In this document: positions 1 to 7,781 of the stretch, one piece after another
How the letters are laid out: each line of letters begins with the position of its first letter
Position numbering within the stretch: the stretch's first letter is position 1
Assembly (NCBI GenBank): GCA_035628035.1
Contig: DASPKS010000198.1
Coordinates: 1 to 7,781 of the forward strand
Length of the DNA stretch: 7,781 nucleotides
Direction of reading: 5' to 3'
Source of the DNA: DASPKS01 sp035628035
Lineage (GTDB): Bacteria; Bacteroidota; Rhodothermia; Rhodothermales; Rubricoccaceae
Notes under the pieces: model-generated
Told to the model about the DNA's origin: nothing
Database searches by the model: none
What the model saw: only the letters and a program-made list of their open reading frames with translations
Made by a program: the position numbers and the translations under genes

Positions 1-1976
1 CGCGAGCGCAGGAGCCCGCGACGCCGGACTCGGCCCGCGCCTACCAGCTCCAGGAGGTCGTCATCCAGGGGGACCGCGCGGCCGAGGCCTCACCGGCGAC
101 GGTCCAGCGAGTCACGCCGCGAGAGGTCGCCCGCGCCGACGCCGATGTCGTGGCCGAGTTCACGCGGCTCATCCCCGCCGCCCACGCGCTGACGAACTCG
201 CGTGGCGAGACGCTGGTCTACCTCCGCAGCGGCGGCGAGCGCCAGACGGCGTTCTTCCTCGACGGCGCGCCGCTGAACGTTCCCTGGGACAACCGCGTCG
301 ACCTCGACCTCGTCCCGGCCGGCGTCGTCGGCGCGGTGACGGTGGCGAAGGGGCCGGCCTCCATCGAGTACGGGGCGAACGTGCTCGGCGGCGTGATCAA
401 CTTCGCCTCGCGGGCGCCCGTGCCGGGCGAGCGCCGCCTCGAGGCCGTTGGCCGGTTCGGCACGCAGGCGAACGTGTTCGGCTCGCTCCTCTACAGCGGG
501 ACGGCGGGACGGCTGGGCTACACCGCGCAGGTGGGCTACGCGCGCCACGACGGCTTCCCCGTCGCGGGCGGCGCCGACCTCCCCTTCAGCCAGGCCGGCG
601 ACGACGTGCGCACGAACACCGACGCACGGGTCGCCAACGTCTACGCGCGCGGGGTCTACACGCTCGGCGGCGGCACCCTCGTCGGGCTCACGCTCCTCCA
701 CGTGGACGCGGAGGAGGGCGTGGCGCCGGAGGCCCACCTCGACCCGGCCCTCGACCCACCCCGCTACTGGCGCTACCCGCTGTGGCGAACCACGATGGCT
801 GTCCTCAACGCCGAAGGGACGCTCGGCACGGAGGACACGTGGAAGGCGGCGGCGTGGGCCGGCGTGTTCCGCCAGCACATCGCCTCGTACCCCTCCGACG
901 CCTACGACCGGCCTGAGGCGCGGCAGGAGGACGACGACCGGACCGGAGGGGCCCGCTTCACCCTCCGACACGCGCTGGGAACCGGCGCCGTGCGGATGAC
1001 CGCGAGCGCGCTCACGTCGACCCACGACCAGCGCGACCTCGATCTGGAGGAGACCGGCGAGCCCGTTCCCGGCGAGGACTTCCCCACGCTCCGGTACCGG
1101 CAGCACCTGCTGAGCGTAGGCGCGGCGTACGAGATTCCACTCACGGCGACGCTCCGCGTCGAAGCCGGCGCCGGGCTCGACGCCTCGCTCATGCCGCTTA
1201 CCGGCGACAAGCCGGAGCGCGACCCCTTCGCCGACTACAACCTCTCCCTCGGGGCGCGCTACGAGGCGCCCGCGTGGTTCGCCCGCGCCGCGGCCGGCCG
1301 GAAGACGCGCTTCCCGACGATGCGCGAGCTGTTCGGCGAGGCGCTCCGCCGCTTCCTCCTCAACCCCAACCTCGAGCCGGAGTCGAGCTGGCTCTTCGAA
1401 GCGGGGTTCGGGACGAGCGGCGCGCGCTTCAGCGGGGAGGTCATCCCCTTCGCGACCTTTACGGCGAACACCATCGACCAGCGGAACGTGACCGACTCCA
1501 CGGGCACGACGCGGCGGCAGCGGATCAACCTCCGGGGGAGCCGTGTGGTGGGCGTCGAGTTCGTCGGGGCGGCGCGGCCCTTACGCGCCGTCGAGGTGAC
1601 TGGGCACCTCACGGTGATGGACCTCCGGCGGCTGCGAGACGCGGCCGACGACCCCGAACGGCTGGCCGAGCGGCCCGGCGTACTGGGGCGGCTCGCAGCC
1701 GCCTACGACGCCGGGCGCGGACCTGCCGCCCTCCTCGAAGTCGTCTACACAGGCCGCGCCTACTCGCTCGGCAATGGCAACGCGCTCGTCCCCCTGAACC
1801 CCTCGCTCGTGCTCAACGCCCGCGCGGCATACCGCCTCCGGCCTTCGCGCATGCGCGAGGCGTCCGTCGAGGTGTTCGCCCGCGTCGACAATGCGACGGA
1901 CGCCGTCGTGACGCCGCAGCTCGGCCTCCCGGCGCCGGGGCGCACCGCCCACGTCGGGGTAAAGGTGGGCTTGTAA
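1..1976 (+). CDS. TonB-dependent outer-membrane receptor (5' end missing)
   Basis: This is an outer-membrane beta-barrel receptor for energised uptake of a siderophore, cofactor or oligosaccharide; the substrate cannot be told from the sequence. The frame is open from base 3 with no stop, so the start lies before the window; the GTG at 150 falls inside the plug domain and is not the real start. About 657 residues are visible. The segment YQLQEVVIQG (visible residues 14-23) looks like a TonB box or plug start, and AQEP just before it suggests a mature N-terminus after an unseen signal peptide. The plug runs to about residue 140, with LDGAPLN, AVTVAKGPASIEYGANVLGG and GVINFAS, all typical of the family. 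The remainder has the alternating aromatic/polar strands and long polar loops of a 22-strand barrel, including a conserved-looking RFPTMRELFGE segment. The last residue is Leu rather than the usual aromatic. It is convergent with the galactose operon and not co-transcribed with it. Family call is firm; substrate unknown. Confidence 0.93.
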   Translation, partial: RAQEPATPDSARAYQLQEVVIQGDRAAEASPATVQRVTPREVARADADVVAEFTRLIPAAHALTNSRGETLVYLRSGGERQTAFFLDGAPLNVPWDNRVDLDLVPAGVVGAVTVAKGPASIEYGANVLGGVINFASRAPVPGERRLEAVGRFGTQANVFGSLLYSGTAGRLGYTAQVGYARHDGFPVAGGADLPFSQAGDDVRTNTDARVANVYARGVYTLGGGTLVGLTLLHVDAEEGVAPEAHLDPALDPPRYWRYPLWRTTMAVLNAEGTLGTEDTWKAAAWAGVFRQHIASYPSDAYDRPEARQEDDDRTGGARFTLRHALGTGAVRMTASALTSTHDQRDLDLEETGEPVPGEDFPTLRYRQHLLSVGAAYEIPLTATLRVEAGAGLDASLMPLTGDKPERDPFADYNLSLGARYEAPAWFARAAAGRKTRFPTMRELFGEALRRFLLNPNLEPESSWLFEAGFGTSGARFSGEVIPFATFTANTIDQRNVTDSTGTTRRQRINLRGSRVVGVEFVGAARPLRAVEVTGHLTVMDLRRLRDAADDPERLAERPGVLGRLAAAYDAGRGPAALLEVVYTGRAYSLGNGNALVPLNPSLVLNARAAYRLRPSRMREASVEVFARVDNATDAVVTPQLGLPAPGRTAHVGVKVGL

Positions 1977-1993
1977 CGACGGTACGTCCGGCG

Positions 1994-3412
1994 CTACGCC
2001 GCCGCGCCGGTGACGGCGTACCCGGGCCCGCACCGTGGGTCCGCGTCGCGCCCCGTCGCTGCGTCGATCGGCGGGTAGAGGATCCGCTCCGGTCGTCGCC
2101 ACCACCCCAGCCCTGTAGCGGCAGCTAGAGCAGGACGACGGCCACGCGCGAGCGTGCTCACGACCTCGGCGAGGGGGGTCGGCCGCGGCACGCCGCTGCT
2201 CACGTCGAAGACGCCTGGCTCATAGCGGCCTTCCTCGCGGGTGAGGAGCGAGGGCCAGTCGAACGACCCGAGCAGCGCCCACGCCGTAACCGCCCGCATG
2301 TCCACGCCTGAGGCGCGCGCAGCGCAGGTGGCCCCCCACGCCTCCACGAGCCACCGGATCTGCTCGTCGACGGTACAGCCGAGGTGGACCTCCGTTACAG
2401 CCAGGGGGCGGCGGTACCGCGCCCACGCTTCTCGAAGCAGCGCTTCCAGCCCGGCCGGGCCCTGCGCGAGCACGCGCACGGCCTCCACGTCCGCATAGCG
2501 ATGGCGCCCGTTGCGGCCGTGGGTGTGGACCGGGTACCGCTCCAATCGCTCATCCAAGAAGCGCTCGCTCGTGAGGTAGTGGTTGACGCCGAGGACGTCT
2601 GGCGAGCAGGGGTCATTCAGGAAACCGTCCAGCTCGCGCGCGGAGATCCCGGACCCGATGAGGTAGGACCAGAGCGGATGGGTTCGGCCTACATGGCCGG
2701 CGAGCAGGTCCCACGTCAGCCAGCGGCGCTCGTTCTCGAAGTCGGCCTGGTACGCGAGCGCGGGCGTGCTCCAGGCGCGCCCGAGGTCTTCGGTCTGGAC
2801 GAGCCGCGCCGCCGGGTTCACCTCCCGGATGGCGCGCATGGCCTCCACGACGGCGCGGCATTGTGTCACGAGCGCCCGTGCGAACGTCGTATCGTCGTGG
2901 CCGTGCGGGTACCAGAGCCCGTAGAGCCCGCTGAAACGGGCCGTCGTGAGAGGTTCGTTGACCGGAGTGTAGGCCTCTACCCACGGGTGCCGCTCGGCGA
3001 ATGCACGGGCGAACGCAGAGAGCTTCGCGGGGAAGTGCGGATCGATGAGGCTCGTCTCGCGTGGACCGCTCCCGTGATGGACGAACCCGACGATGGGCGT
3101 GAGGCCCAGCGCCCGGAGGCAACCCATCCGCTCATCCACCCACGACCAATCGGCCTCGGCGAGGCCATGCGGCGCCACCCGCTCCCAGAGCACGGGGAAG
3201 CGGAGGGTGCGGAGGCCGAGCCCGGCGAAGCGGTCGAGGTCGTCGAGGCGGCGGGCGTGGCCGCTCGTTTCGAGCTGGTCGAAGAACCGGTCGCCCACGC
3301 GGTTCACCGTGCACTCCACGCCGCCCCACACCTCCACCTCGCCCGGCGCTGTGCCGTGGCGGGCGTGCGGGGCGGGGCGACCATTGCGCCGGTTCGGGTG
3401 CGGGTAGAGCAT
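1994..3412 (-). CDS. Family-1 glycoside hydrolase-like protein, stand-alone form of a domain often fused to RmlD
   Basis: A 472-residue predicted glycosidase with a TIM barrel. Both GH1 catalytic glutamates are in place: acid/base Glu153 in TPVNEP and nucleophile Glu341 in AVTEVHLG (equivalent of the ITENG motif). Other landmarks are VWGGVECTVNRVGDR (28-42), HHGSGPR (112-118), FENERRWLTWDLL (225-237) and NHYLTSERFLDERLERYP (277-294). I recognise this as the N-terminal region of proteins that elsewhere continue into a dTDP-4-dehydrorhamnose-reductase-like (RmlD) domain. Here the protein stops after the linker GWWRRPERILYPP (436-448), so the reductase half is absent. No signal peptide is visible, so it probably acts in the cytoplasm. 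It is the last gene of the operon, 15 bp after galK and in the same frame. The ATG at 3412 is the first possible start after the galK stop; no clear ribosome binding site precedes it. The first 25 residues are poorly conserved, so the true start could be slightly downstream. Substrate is unknown; a galactoside is only suggested by context. Confidence 0.85.
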   Translation of the reverse strand: MLYPHPNRRNGRPAPHARHGTAPGEVEVWGGVECTVNRVGDRFFDQLETSGHARRLDDLDRFAGLGLRTLRFPVLWERVAPHGLAEADWSWVDERMGCLRALGLTPIVGFVHHGSGPRETSLIDPHFPAKLSAFARAFAERHPWVEAYTPVNEPLTTARFSGLYGLWYPHGHDDTTFARALVTQCRAVVEAMRAIREVNPAARLVQTEDLGRAWSTPALAYQADFENERRWLTWDLLAGHVGRTHPLWSYLIGSGISARELDGFLNDPCSPDVLGVNHYLTSERFLDERLERYPVHTHGRNGRHRYADVEAVRVLAQGPAGLEALLREAWARYRRPLAVTEVHLGCTVDEQIRWLVEAWGATCAARASGVDMRAVTAWALLGSFDWPSLLTREEGRYEPGVFDVSSGVPRPTPLAEVVSTLARGRRPALAAATGLGWWRRPERILYPPIDAATGRDADPRCGPGYAVTGAAA

Positions 3413-3427
3413 CGGACTACCGGCTGC

Positions 3428-4548
<1,121 letters not shown>

Positions 4549-4552
<4 letters not shown>

Positions 4553-5634
4553 GGTCGCACGAGGAGGTCAGGGCGGAGGCGCCCCCCATGAGAAGGGACC
4601 GTCGGCCAGATCGGGTCCGCCGTCATCACCTCCAGTCCGGCGTCGGTGCAGAGCACGGTGTCCTCCACCTTTGCGCCGGGCAGGCTCGGGTTCCACGCGA
4701 GCGCGGTGTCGGGCTCGATGACGACGTCGGTGTTCGGATGGGCCACGACTTCCCGGGCGAGGTAGCCCGTCGTGCCGCCCTGATGGTGCCACACCCACGC
4801 GCCCTTGTGGCCCGCGCGCTCGTAGGCGTCCTGGAGGGCACGGTACACCTCCGAGAGCACCGCACCCGGCATCGAGTGTGCGAAGGCTTCGGCTTCGACC
4901 GCCCGCACCGCCTCGTCGAGCCGCCGCTCTTCGGACGTGGTTGCGCGGAAGTACACGAACCGGGTGAGGTTCGCGTAGAGCCCGTGCCGTCGAGCGCAGA
5001 ACACCATCATGGCCCGGTCGCCGAGTGGGGCAGTCGTTGGCATCGGATGCCGGTAGCGCGCGACGCGGCCTTCTCCCCCGACGAGCACGAGCGCCGGGTG
5101 GACCCCTCGCGCCCACAGCTCGGCCGCTCCGCGCCCGGCGAGATTGCGCTCGGTCCAGTCCGGTTCCGCGGCAGTGAGGGCGGCGGTCATCGCCTCGGCC
5201 GCGTCGCGGCCGAGGGCGCGGTAGCGGGCCACCTCCTCGGGCAGGAGTCGTCGCTTGGCACGAACGACCTCCTCCGGCAGGGGCACCTCGCCTGCTGTAG
5301 GCCGGTCGCTGGCGACGGGCCGCCCGCCTGTGCGATCCCGTGCCGCCCGGTCGCGCTCGCCGGGATGCCACCATTGTGCGGCCCACACCTCGAAGCCGGC
5401 CGGTGCCTCCTCCGCCTCCAGCCGCGCGGCCTCGATGAGATCCGTGAGGACGAGCGCTTCGTCCGGCGTGATCAGCACCTCCGCTACCCCCGTCTCTGTC
5501 GTGTGGAGGACGGCGCTGTCGCCGCCCGCTGTCGCCCACGCGAACCAGTCCACGCCGCGGAGGCGCACGGCGCCGAGGCCATGCCGTTCCATCGCCTCGC
5601 GGAGGAGGGTGAGCTTGGTCTCGACCTCAGTCAA
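4549..5634 (-). CDS. M24 (pita-bread fold) peptidase homologue, metal site mostly lost
   Basis: A 361-residue protein with the two-domain plan of Xaa-Pro aminopeptidase, prolidase and creatinase: a creatinase-N-like domain (about 1-125) and an M24 domain (about 130-340). By motif alignment to E. coli aminopeptidase P, the five metal ligands (Asp, Asp, His, Glu, Glu) correspond to Val211, Asn222 (in YANLTRF), Gly287 (HHQGG), Asn315 (AWNPS) and Glu324 (KVEDT); only the last is kept. His196 (RYRHPMP) and His283/His284 remain. I recall close relatives with the same ARRHGLY / HHQGG / AWNPS pattern, so the change seems to define a subfamily rather than decay. Creatinase shows that this fold can work without metal. 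The start is TTG with GGAGG six bases upstream; the next ATG (residue 15) would remove the conserved-looking KLTLLREAM segment. It overlaps galT by 8 bp and galK by 4 bp, so it is locked into the galactose operon. The function is unknown; annotation as an active peptidase would be unsafe. Confidence 0.85.
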
Positions 5635-6712
5635 GGAACACCTCCACCGCCTGCAGCTCCCCCGCTTTGCCCTCGGGCACGCTGTCGCTGGCGAACATCC
5701 CGGCGGCGAGCTCGGTCCCGGCGAGGTACTTCAGCTTGCTCTCGGTCCGGTATGGCGGCGAGAACTCGATGTGGAGGTGCGCCCAGGGGTTCGCCTGCCC
5801 GTCCGTCGGCCCCTGGTGGAAGGCCATGAGGTACGGGAAGGGCCGGCGCCAGAGGCCGTCGTACTTGAGGAGGACGGTCTTGAGCGCCCGCGCGAGGTCA
5901 GCCCGGTCCTCTTCTGTGAGATCCGCAAGCGTGGCGGCCGGCCGACGGGGGGCGATCCACGCCTCGTAGGGGTATCGTGCAAAGGCAGGGAGGAAGGCCA
6001 CGGCGTGCGGACCGGCGTAGAGCATCCGATGGCCGTCCGCTTCTTCGTGCGCGATGACGTGCGCGAGGAGCGTTTGCCCGCCTGTCCCGTAGAACGCCCG
6101 CGCCTGGTCGTGCTCGCGCGCCGGGAGCGGCGGCACGAAGGGGTAGGCGTAGATCTGCCCGTGCGGGTGGTGCAGCGTGACCCCTACTTCCTCCCCCCGG
6201 TTTTCGAACGGCATCACGTACCAGATCTCCGGCCTGGCGCCGATCTCGCGGACGCGGTCGGCCCACACCTCGAAGAGGAGCTCGATATGCCAGAGCGGCA
6301 GCCGCCCGAGCGAGCCCGCGGGGTCCTGCGTGAACACCACCACCTCGCACGCGCCGACGCCCGGCTGGGTCGGGACGTAGCACGGCGGCGCGACTGCCGC
6401 GCCCATCGCGAGGGAAGGGAACAGGTTCTCGAACACCGCCACGTCGTAAACCCCGGCCGGGAGCTCGGTCGGGTGCGCCGGGTTGGTCGTCGGGGCGAGG
6501 GGGTTGAAGGCGGCGGGCGGCTTGTACGTCCGGTGCTGGCGGTGGCTCGCGTAGGCGACCCACTCCCCGCGCAGCGGGTGCCAGCGGAGGTGCGGATTCG
6601 CGACGACCGGCTCGGGCGAGGGGCTCGTCGCCGCGATCCCCTCGCCGAGGGGGGCGCGGCCGTAGAGGTAGAGCGCACGGCCGTCGAGCTTGCGGAGGGC
6701 GAGCCGGTGCAT
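5627..6712 (-). CDS. galT: Galactose-1-phosphate uridylyltransferase
   Basis: A 361-residue HIT-superfamily enzyme that transfers UMP from UDP-glucose to galactose-1-phosphate through a covalent uridylyl-histidine, in the cytoplasm. The active site HHPHGQIYAYPF is at residues 181-192, with His184 the nucleophile (E. coli His166). The second metal site is intact: Glu200 (18 residues after His182, as in E. coli Glu182), His299 (FHQGP), and His312/His314 (AHLHIEFSPP). The Zn site of E. coli GalT is not: the CxxC position reads FNPLAP (Asn70, Ala73), and the place of His115 holds Pro131. The WVAYASHRQHR segment (51-61) is the usual N-terminal landmark. The ATG at 6712, two bases after the GH2 stop, gives MHRLALRKLDGRALYLYGR, which fits the family start; the frame is open further upstream to 6994, but that stretch is Arg/Pro/Gly-rich shadow sequence overlapping GH2. 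No Shine-Dalgarno is visible, so re-initiation from GH2 is plausible. The product overlaps the M24 start by 8 bp. Confidence 0.96.
   Translation of the reverse strand: MHRLALRKLDGRALYLYGRAPLGEGIAATSPSPEPVVANPHLRWHPLRGEWVAYASHRQHRTYKPPAAFNPLAPTTNPAHPTELPAGVYDVAVFENLFPSLAMGAAVAPPCYVPTQPGVGACEVVVFTQDPAGSLGRLPLWHIELLFEVWADRVREIGARPEIWYVMPFENRGEEVGVTLHHPHGQIYAYPFVPPLPAREHDQARAFYGTGGQTLLAHVIAHEEADGHRMLYAGPHAVAFLPAFARYPYEAWIAPRRPAATLADLTEEDRADLARALKTVLLKYDGLWRRPFPYLMAFHQGPTDGQANPWAHLHIEFSPPYRTESKLKYLAGTELAAGMFASDSVPEGKAGELQAVEVFLD
5641..5645 (-). promoter_or_regulatory. Ribosome binding site for the M24 gene
   Basis: Read on the minus strand this is GGAGG, six bases before the TTG at 5634. It lies inside the last codons of galT and supports the TTG as the real start of the M24 gene. 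It also encodes part of the galT codons for Val-Glu-Val, so chance cannot be excluded. The other operon starts in the window have no comparable signal. Confidence 0.5.
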
Positions 6713-6714
6713 GG

Positions 6715-7781
6715 TCAGGCGGCGGGCTCGGCGCCGAGCCCTTCGCCGCGCTGCGCGGCGGCCCAGAGCACCTCGGGCCGCTCCTCGAACGGCCCCTTCA
6801 CCACCGACGCGAGGAGGTCGAGCGGCACCTTCGGGCGGCGGTCCATCGTGAGGAGCCCGTTGGCCTCCTGGAAGACGTCGGTGAACTGGGTGTAGCAGAA
6901 CCCCCGGAAGAGCGGGACGCGGTGGACGGCCGCGAGGAGGTCCGCGACCTTCGCGAAGAGCTCCTCCGCGTCGCGGGCGATGGCATACCCCCACGCCTCG
7001 TCGGCGCCGGGCGCGTCGGCCTCGGCGAGGGCGATCCCGCCGAACTCCGTGAGCATGAGCGGCTGGTCGGCGTGGGTGAACCCCTCGACGGTGAGGCGGC
7101 GCCCCGCCGGGAGCAGCCCGCCGAGGAGGTCGGCCACGGCCACGTTCGCGCCGTAGCGGGCGGCGAGCCCCTCCGGGCGGGGGTCGTAGTCGTGGATCGT
7201 GAGGATGTCAGTGGCGGCATTCTCCCACCCGTCGTTCCCGATGCAGGGGCGCGTGGGGTCGAGCGTCTTCGTGAGGTGGTACAGCGCGCGGACGTAGTGG
7301 CGGTGGGCCTCCTTCTCGGCGAGGTCGGGCACGCCCCACGACTCGTTGAACGGCACCCAGACGACGATGCACGGGTGGTTGATGTCGCGCTCGATGACGG
7401 CCGCCCACTCCCGCGTGATGCGCTCGACCGCCTTCTCGGTGAACCGGTACGCGCTCGGCATCTCCTCCCACACGAGGAGGCCAAGGCGATCAGCCCAGTA
7501 GAGAAAGCGGGGGTCCTCGATCTTCTGGTGCTTCCGGACGCCGTTGAACCCCATCGCCTTCGCCAGCTCGACGTCGCGCCGGAGGGCGTCGTCGTCGGGC
7601 GGGGTCATGAGCGAGTCGGGCCAGTAGCCCTGGTCGAGCGCGAGGCGGAGGTAGTACGGGCGCCCGTTCAACAGGAACTGGTCGCCGCGCACGGCCACGC
7701 TCCGCAGCGCGGTGTACGACGTCACGCGGTCGAGGAGCGTGCCGCCGCGCCAGAGCTCGACCTCGGCCTCGATGAGCGTGG
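6715..7781 (-). CDS. Family-2 glycoside hydrolase (beta-galactosidase-like), N-terminus missing
   Basis: This is the catalytic part of a GH2 retaining glycosidase; 354 residues are visible and the frame is open to the window edge. The GTG at 7725 is therefore not the start: upstream in frame the sequence continues as TLIEAEVELWRGGTLL, the last strands of the Ig-like domain that precedes GH2 barrels. The barrel opens with FLLNGRPYYLR and LDQGYWPDSL. The acid/base Glu lies in PFNESWG (codon at 7342-7344) and the nucleophile in LTEFGG (codon at 7045-7047). Other landmarks are NGVRKHQKIEDPR, IGNDGWEN, HDYDP and YTQFTDVFQEANGLL, all usual for this GH2 branch. The N-terminal sugar-binding domain and any signal peptide lie off the window, so location cannot be judged. 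It is the most upstream visible gene of the operon, ending 2 bp before galT. Release of galactose that GalK and GalT then process is the simplest role, but GH2 also holds glucuronidases and mannosidases, so substrate is inferred from context only. Confidence 0.92.
   Translation of the reverse strand, partial: TLIEAEVELWRGGTLLDRVTSYTALRSVAVRGDQFLLNGRPYYLRLALDQGYWPDSLMTPPDDDALRRDVELAKAMGFNGVRKHQKIEDPRFLYWADRLGLLVWEEMPSAYRFTEKAVERITREWAAVIERDINHPCIVVWVPFNESWGVPDLAEKEAHRHYVRALYHLTKTLDPTRPCIGNDGWENAATDILTIHDYDPRPEGLAARYGANVAVADLLGGLLPAGRRLTVEGFTHADQPLMLTEFGGIALAEADAPGADEAWGYAIARDAEELFAKVADLLAAVHRVPLFRGFCYTQFTDVFQEANGLLTMDRRPKVPLDLLASVVKGPFEERPEVLWAAAQRGEGLGAEPAA

Noticed and set aside
150..152. 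GTG as the receptor start
   Set aside because: The frame is open to the left edge, and the TonB-box-like YQLQEVVIQG lies upstream, so this codon is internal Val.
90..1106. Long open frame of 338 codons antisense to the receptor gene
   Set aside because: The translation is Arg/Val/Gly/Ala-rich with no domain, and the plus strand clearly encodes a TonB-dependent receptor. Long antisense frames are expected at this GC content.
1989..2001. Possible terminator hairpin between the convergent genes (CGGCG-CTA-CGCCG)
   Set aside because: It is a perfect 5-bp stem with a 3-base loop, but there is no T-run on either strand and part of it codes for the GH1-like protein. Such short GC stems are common by chance in this sequence.
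6713..6994. N-terminal extension of galT by 94 codons
   Set aside because: The added stretch is Arg/Pro/Gly-rich, unlike any GalT, and overlaps the GH2 coding region. The ATG at 6712 matches the family start.
7723..7725. GTG as the GH2 start
   Set aside because: The frame continues to the right edge with residues typical of the Ig-like domain before the barrel, so the gene begins beyond the window.

Overview
The window is very GC-rich and almost entirely coding, with only a few non-coding bases between genes. A TonB-dependent outer-membrane receptor indicates a Gram-negative cell envelope. High GC, such a receptor and mostly weak Shine-Dalgarno signals would fit a GC-rich Bacteroidota/Rhodothermota lineage (Rhodothermales-like) or Gemmatimonadota. 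This taxonomic reading is inference; no rRNA or marker gene is present.

Layout. Positions 1-1976 (+ strand) hold most of a TonB-dependent receptor whose signal peptide lies before the window. After a 17-bp convergent gap, the rest (1994-7781) is one tightly packed minus-strand operon, read from the right edge leftwards: a family-2 glycoside hydrolase (partial, N-terminus off the window), galT (galactose-1-phosphate uridylyltransferase), an M24 'pita-bread' peptidase homologue, galK (galactokinase), and a family-1 glycoside-hydrolase-like protein. Junctions are +2 bp, -8 bp, -4 bp (ATGA) and +15 bp, so all five genes are very probably co-transcribed and partly translationally coupled. The operon promoter lies beyond the right edge, and the receptor promoter beyond the left edge.

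How the genes work together. GalK phosphorylates galactose and GalT exchanges it onto UDP, the core of the Leloir pathway. No galE or galM is present here. The GH2 enzyme upstream and the GH1-like enzyme downstream could release galactose or related sugars from glycosides. The receptor could import oligosaccharides, but it is convergent rather than part of the operon, so its link is only positional.

Most interesting points. (1) The M24 homologue between galT and galK has lost, by motif alignment, four of the five metal ligands of the family, so it is probably not an ordinary aminopeptidase. (2) The GH1-like protein matches the N-terminal half of a protein type I know as a fusion to an RmlD-like sugar-nucleotide reductase, but here it ends where that second domain would begin. 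(3) GalT lacks the CxxC/His zinc site known from E. coli GalT while keeping the catalytic HPH and the second metal site. Nothing here is a defence system, mobile element, CRISPR array or RNA gene.
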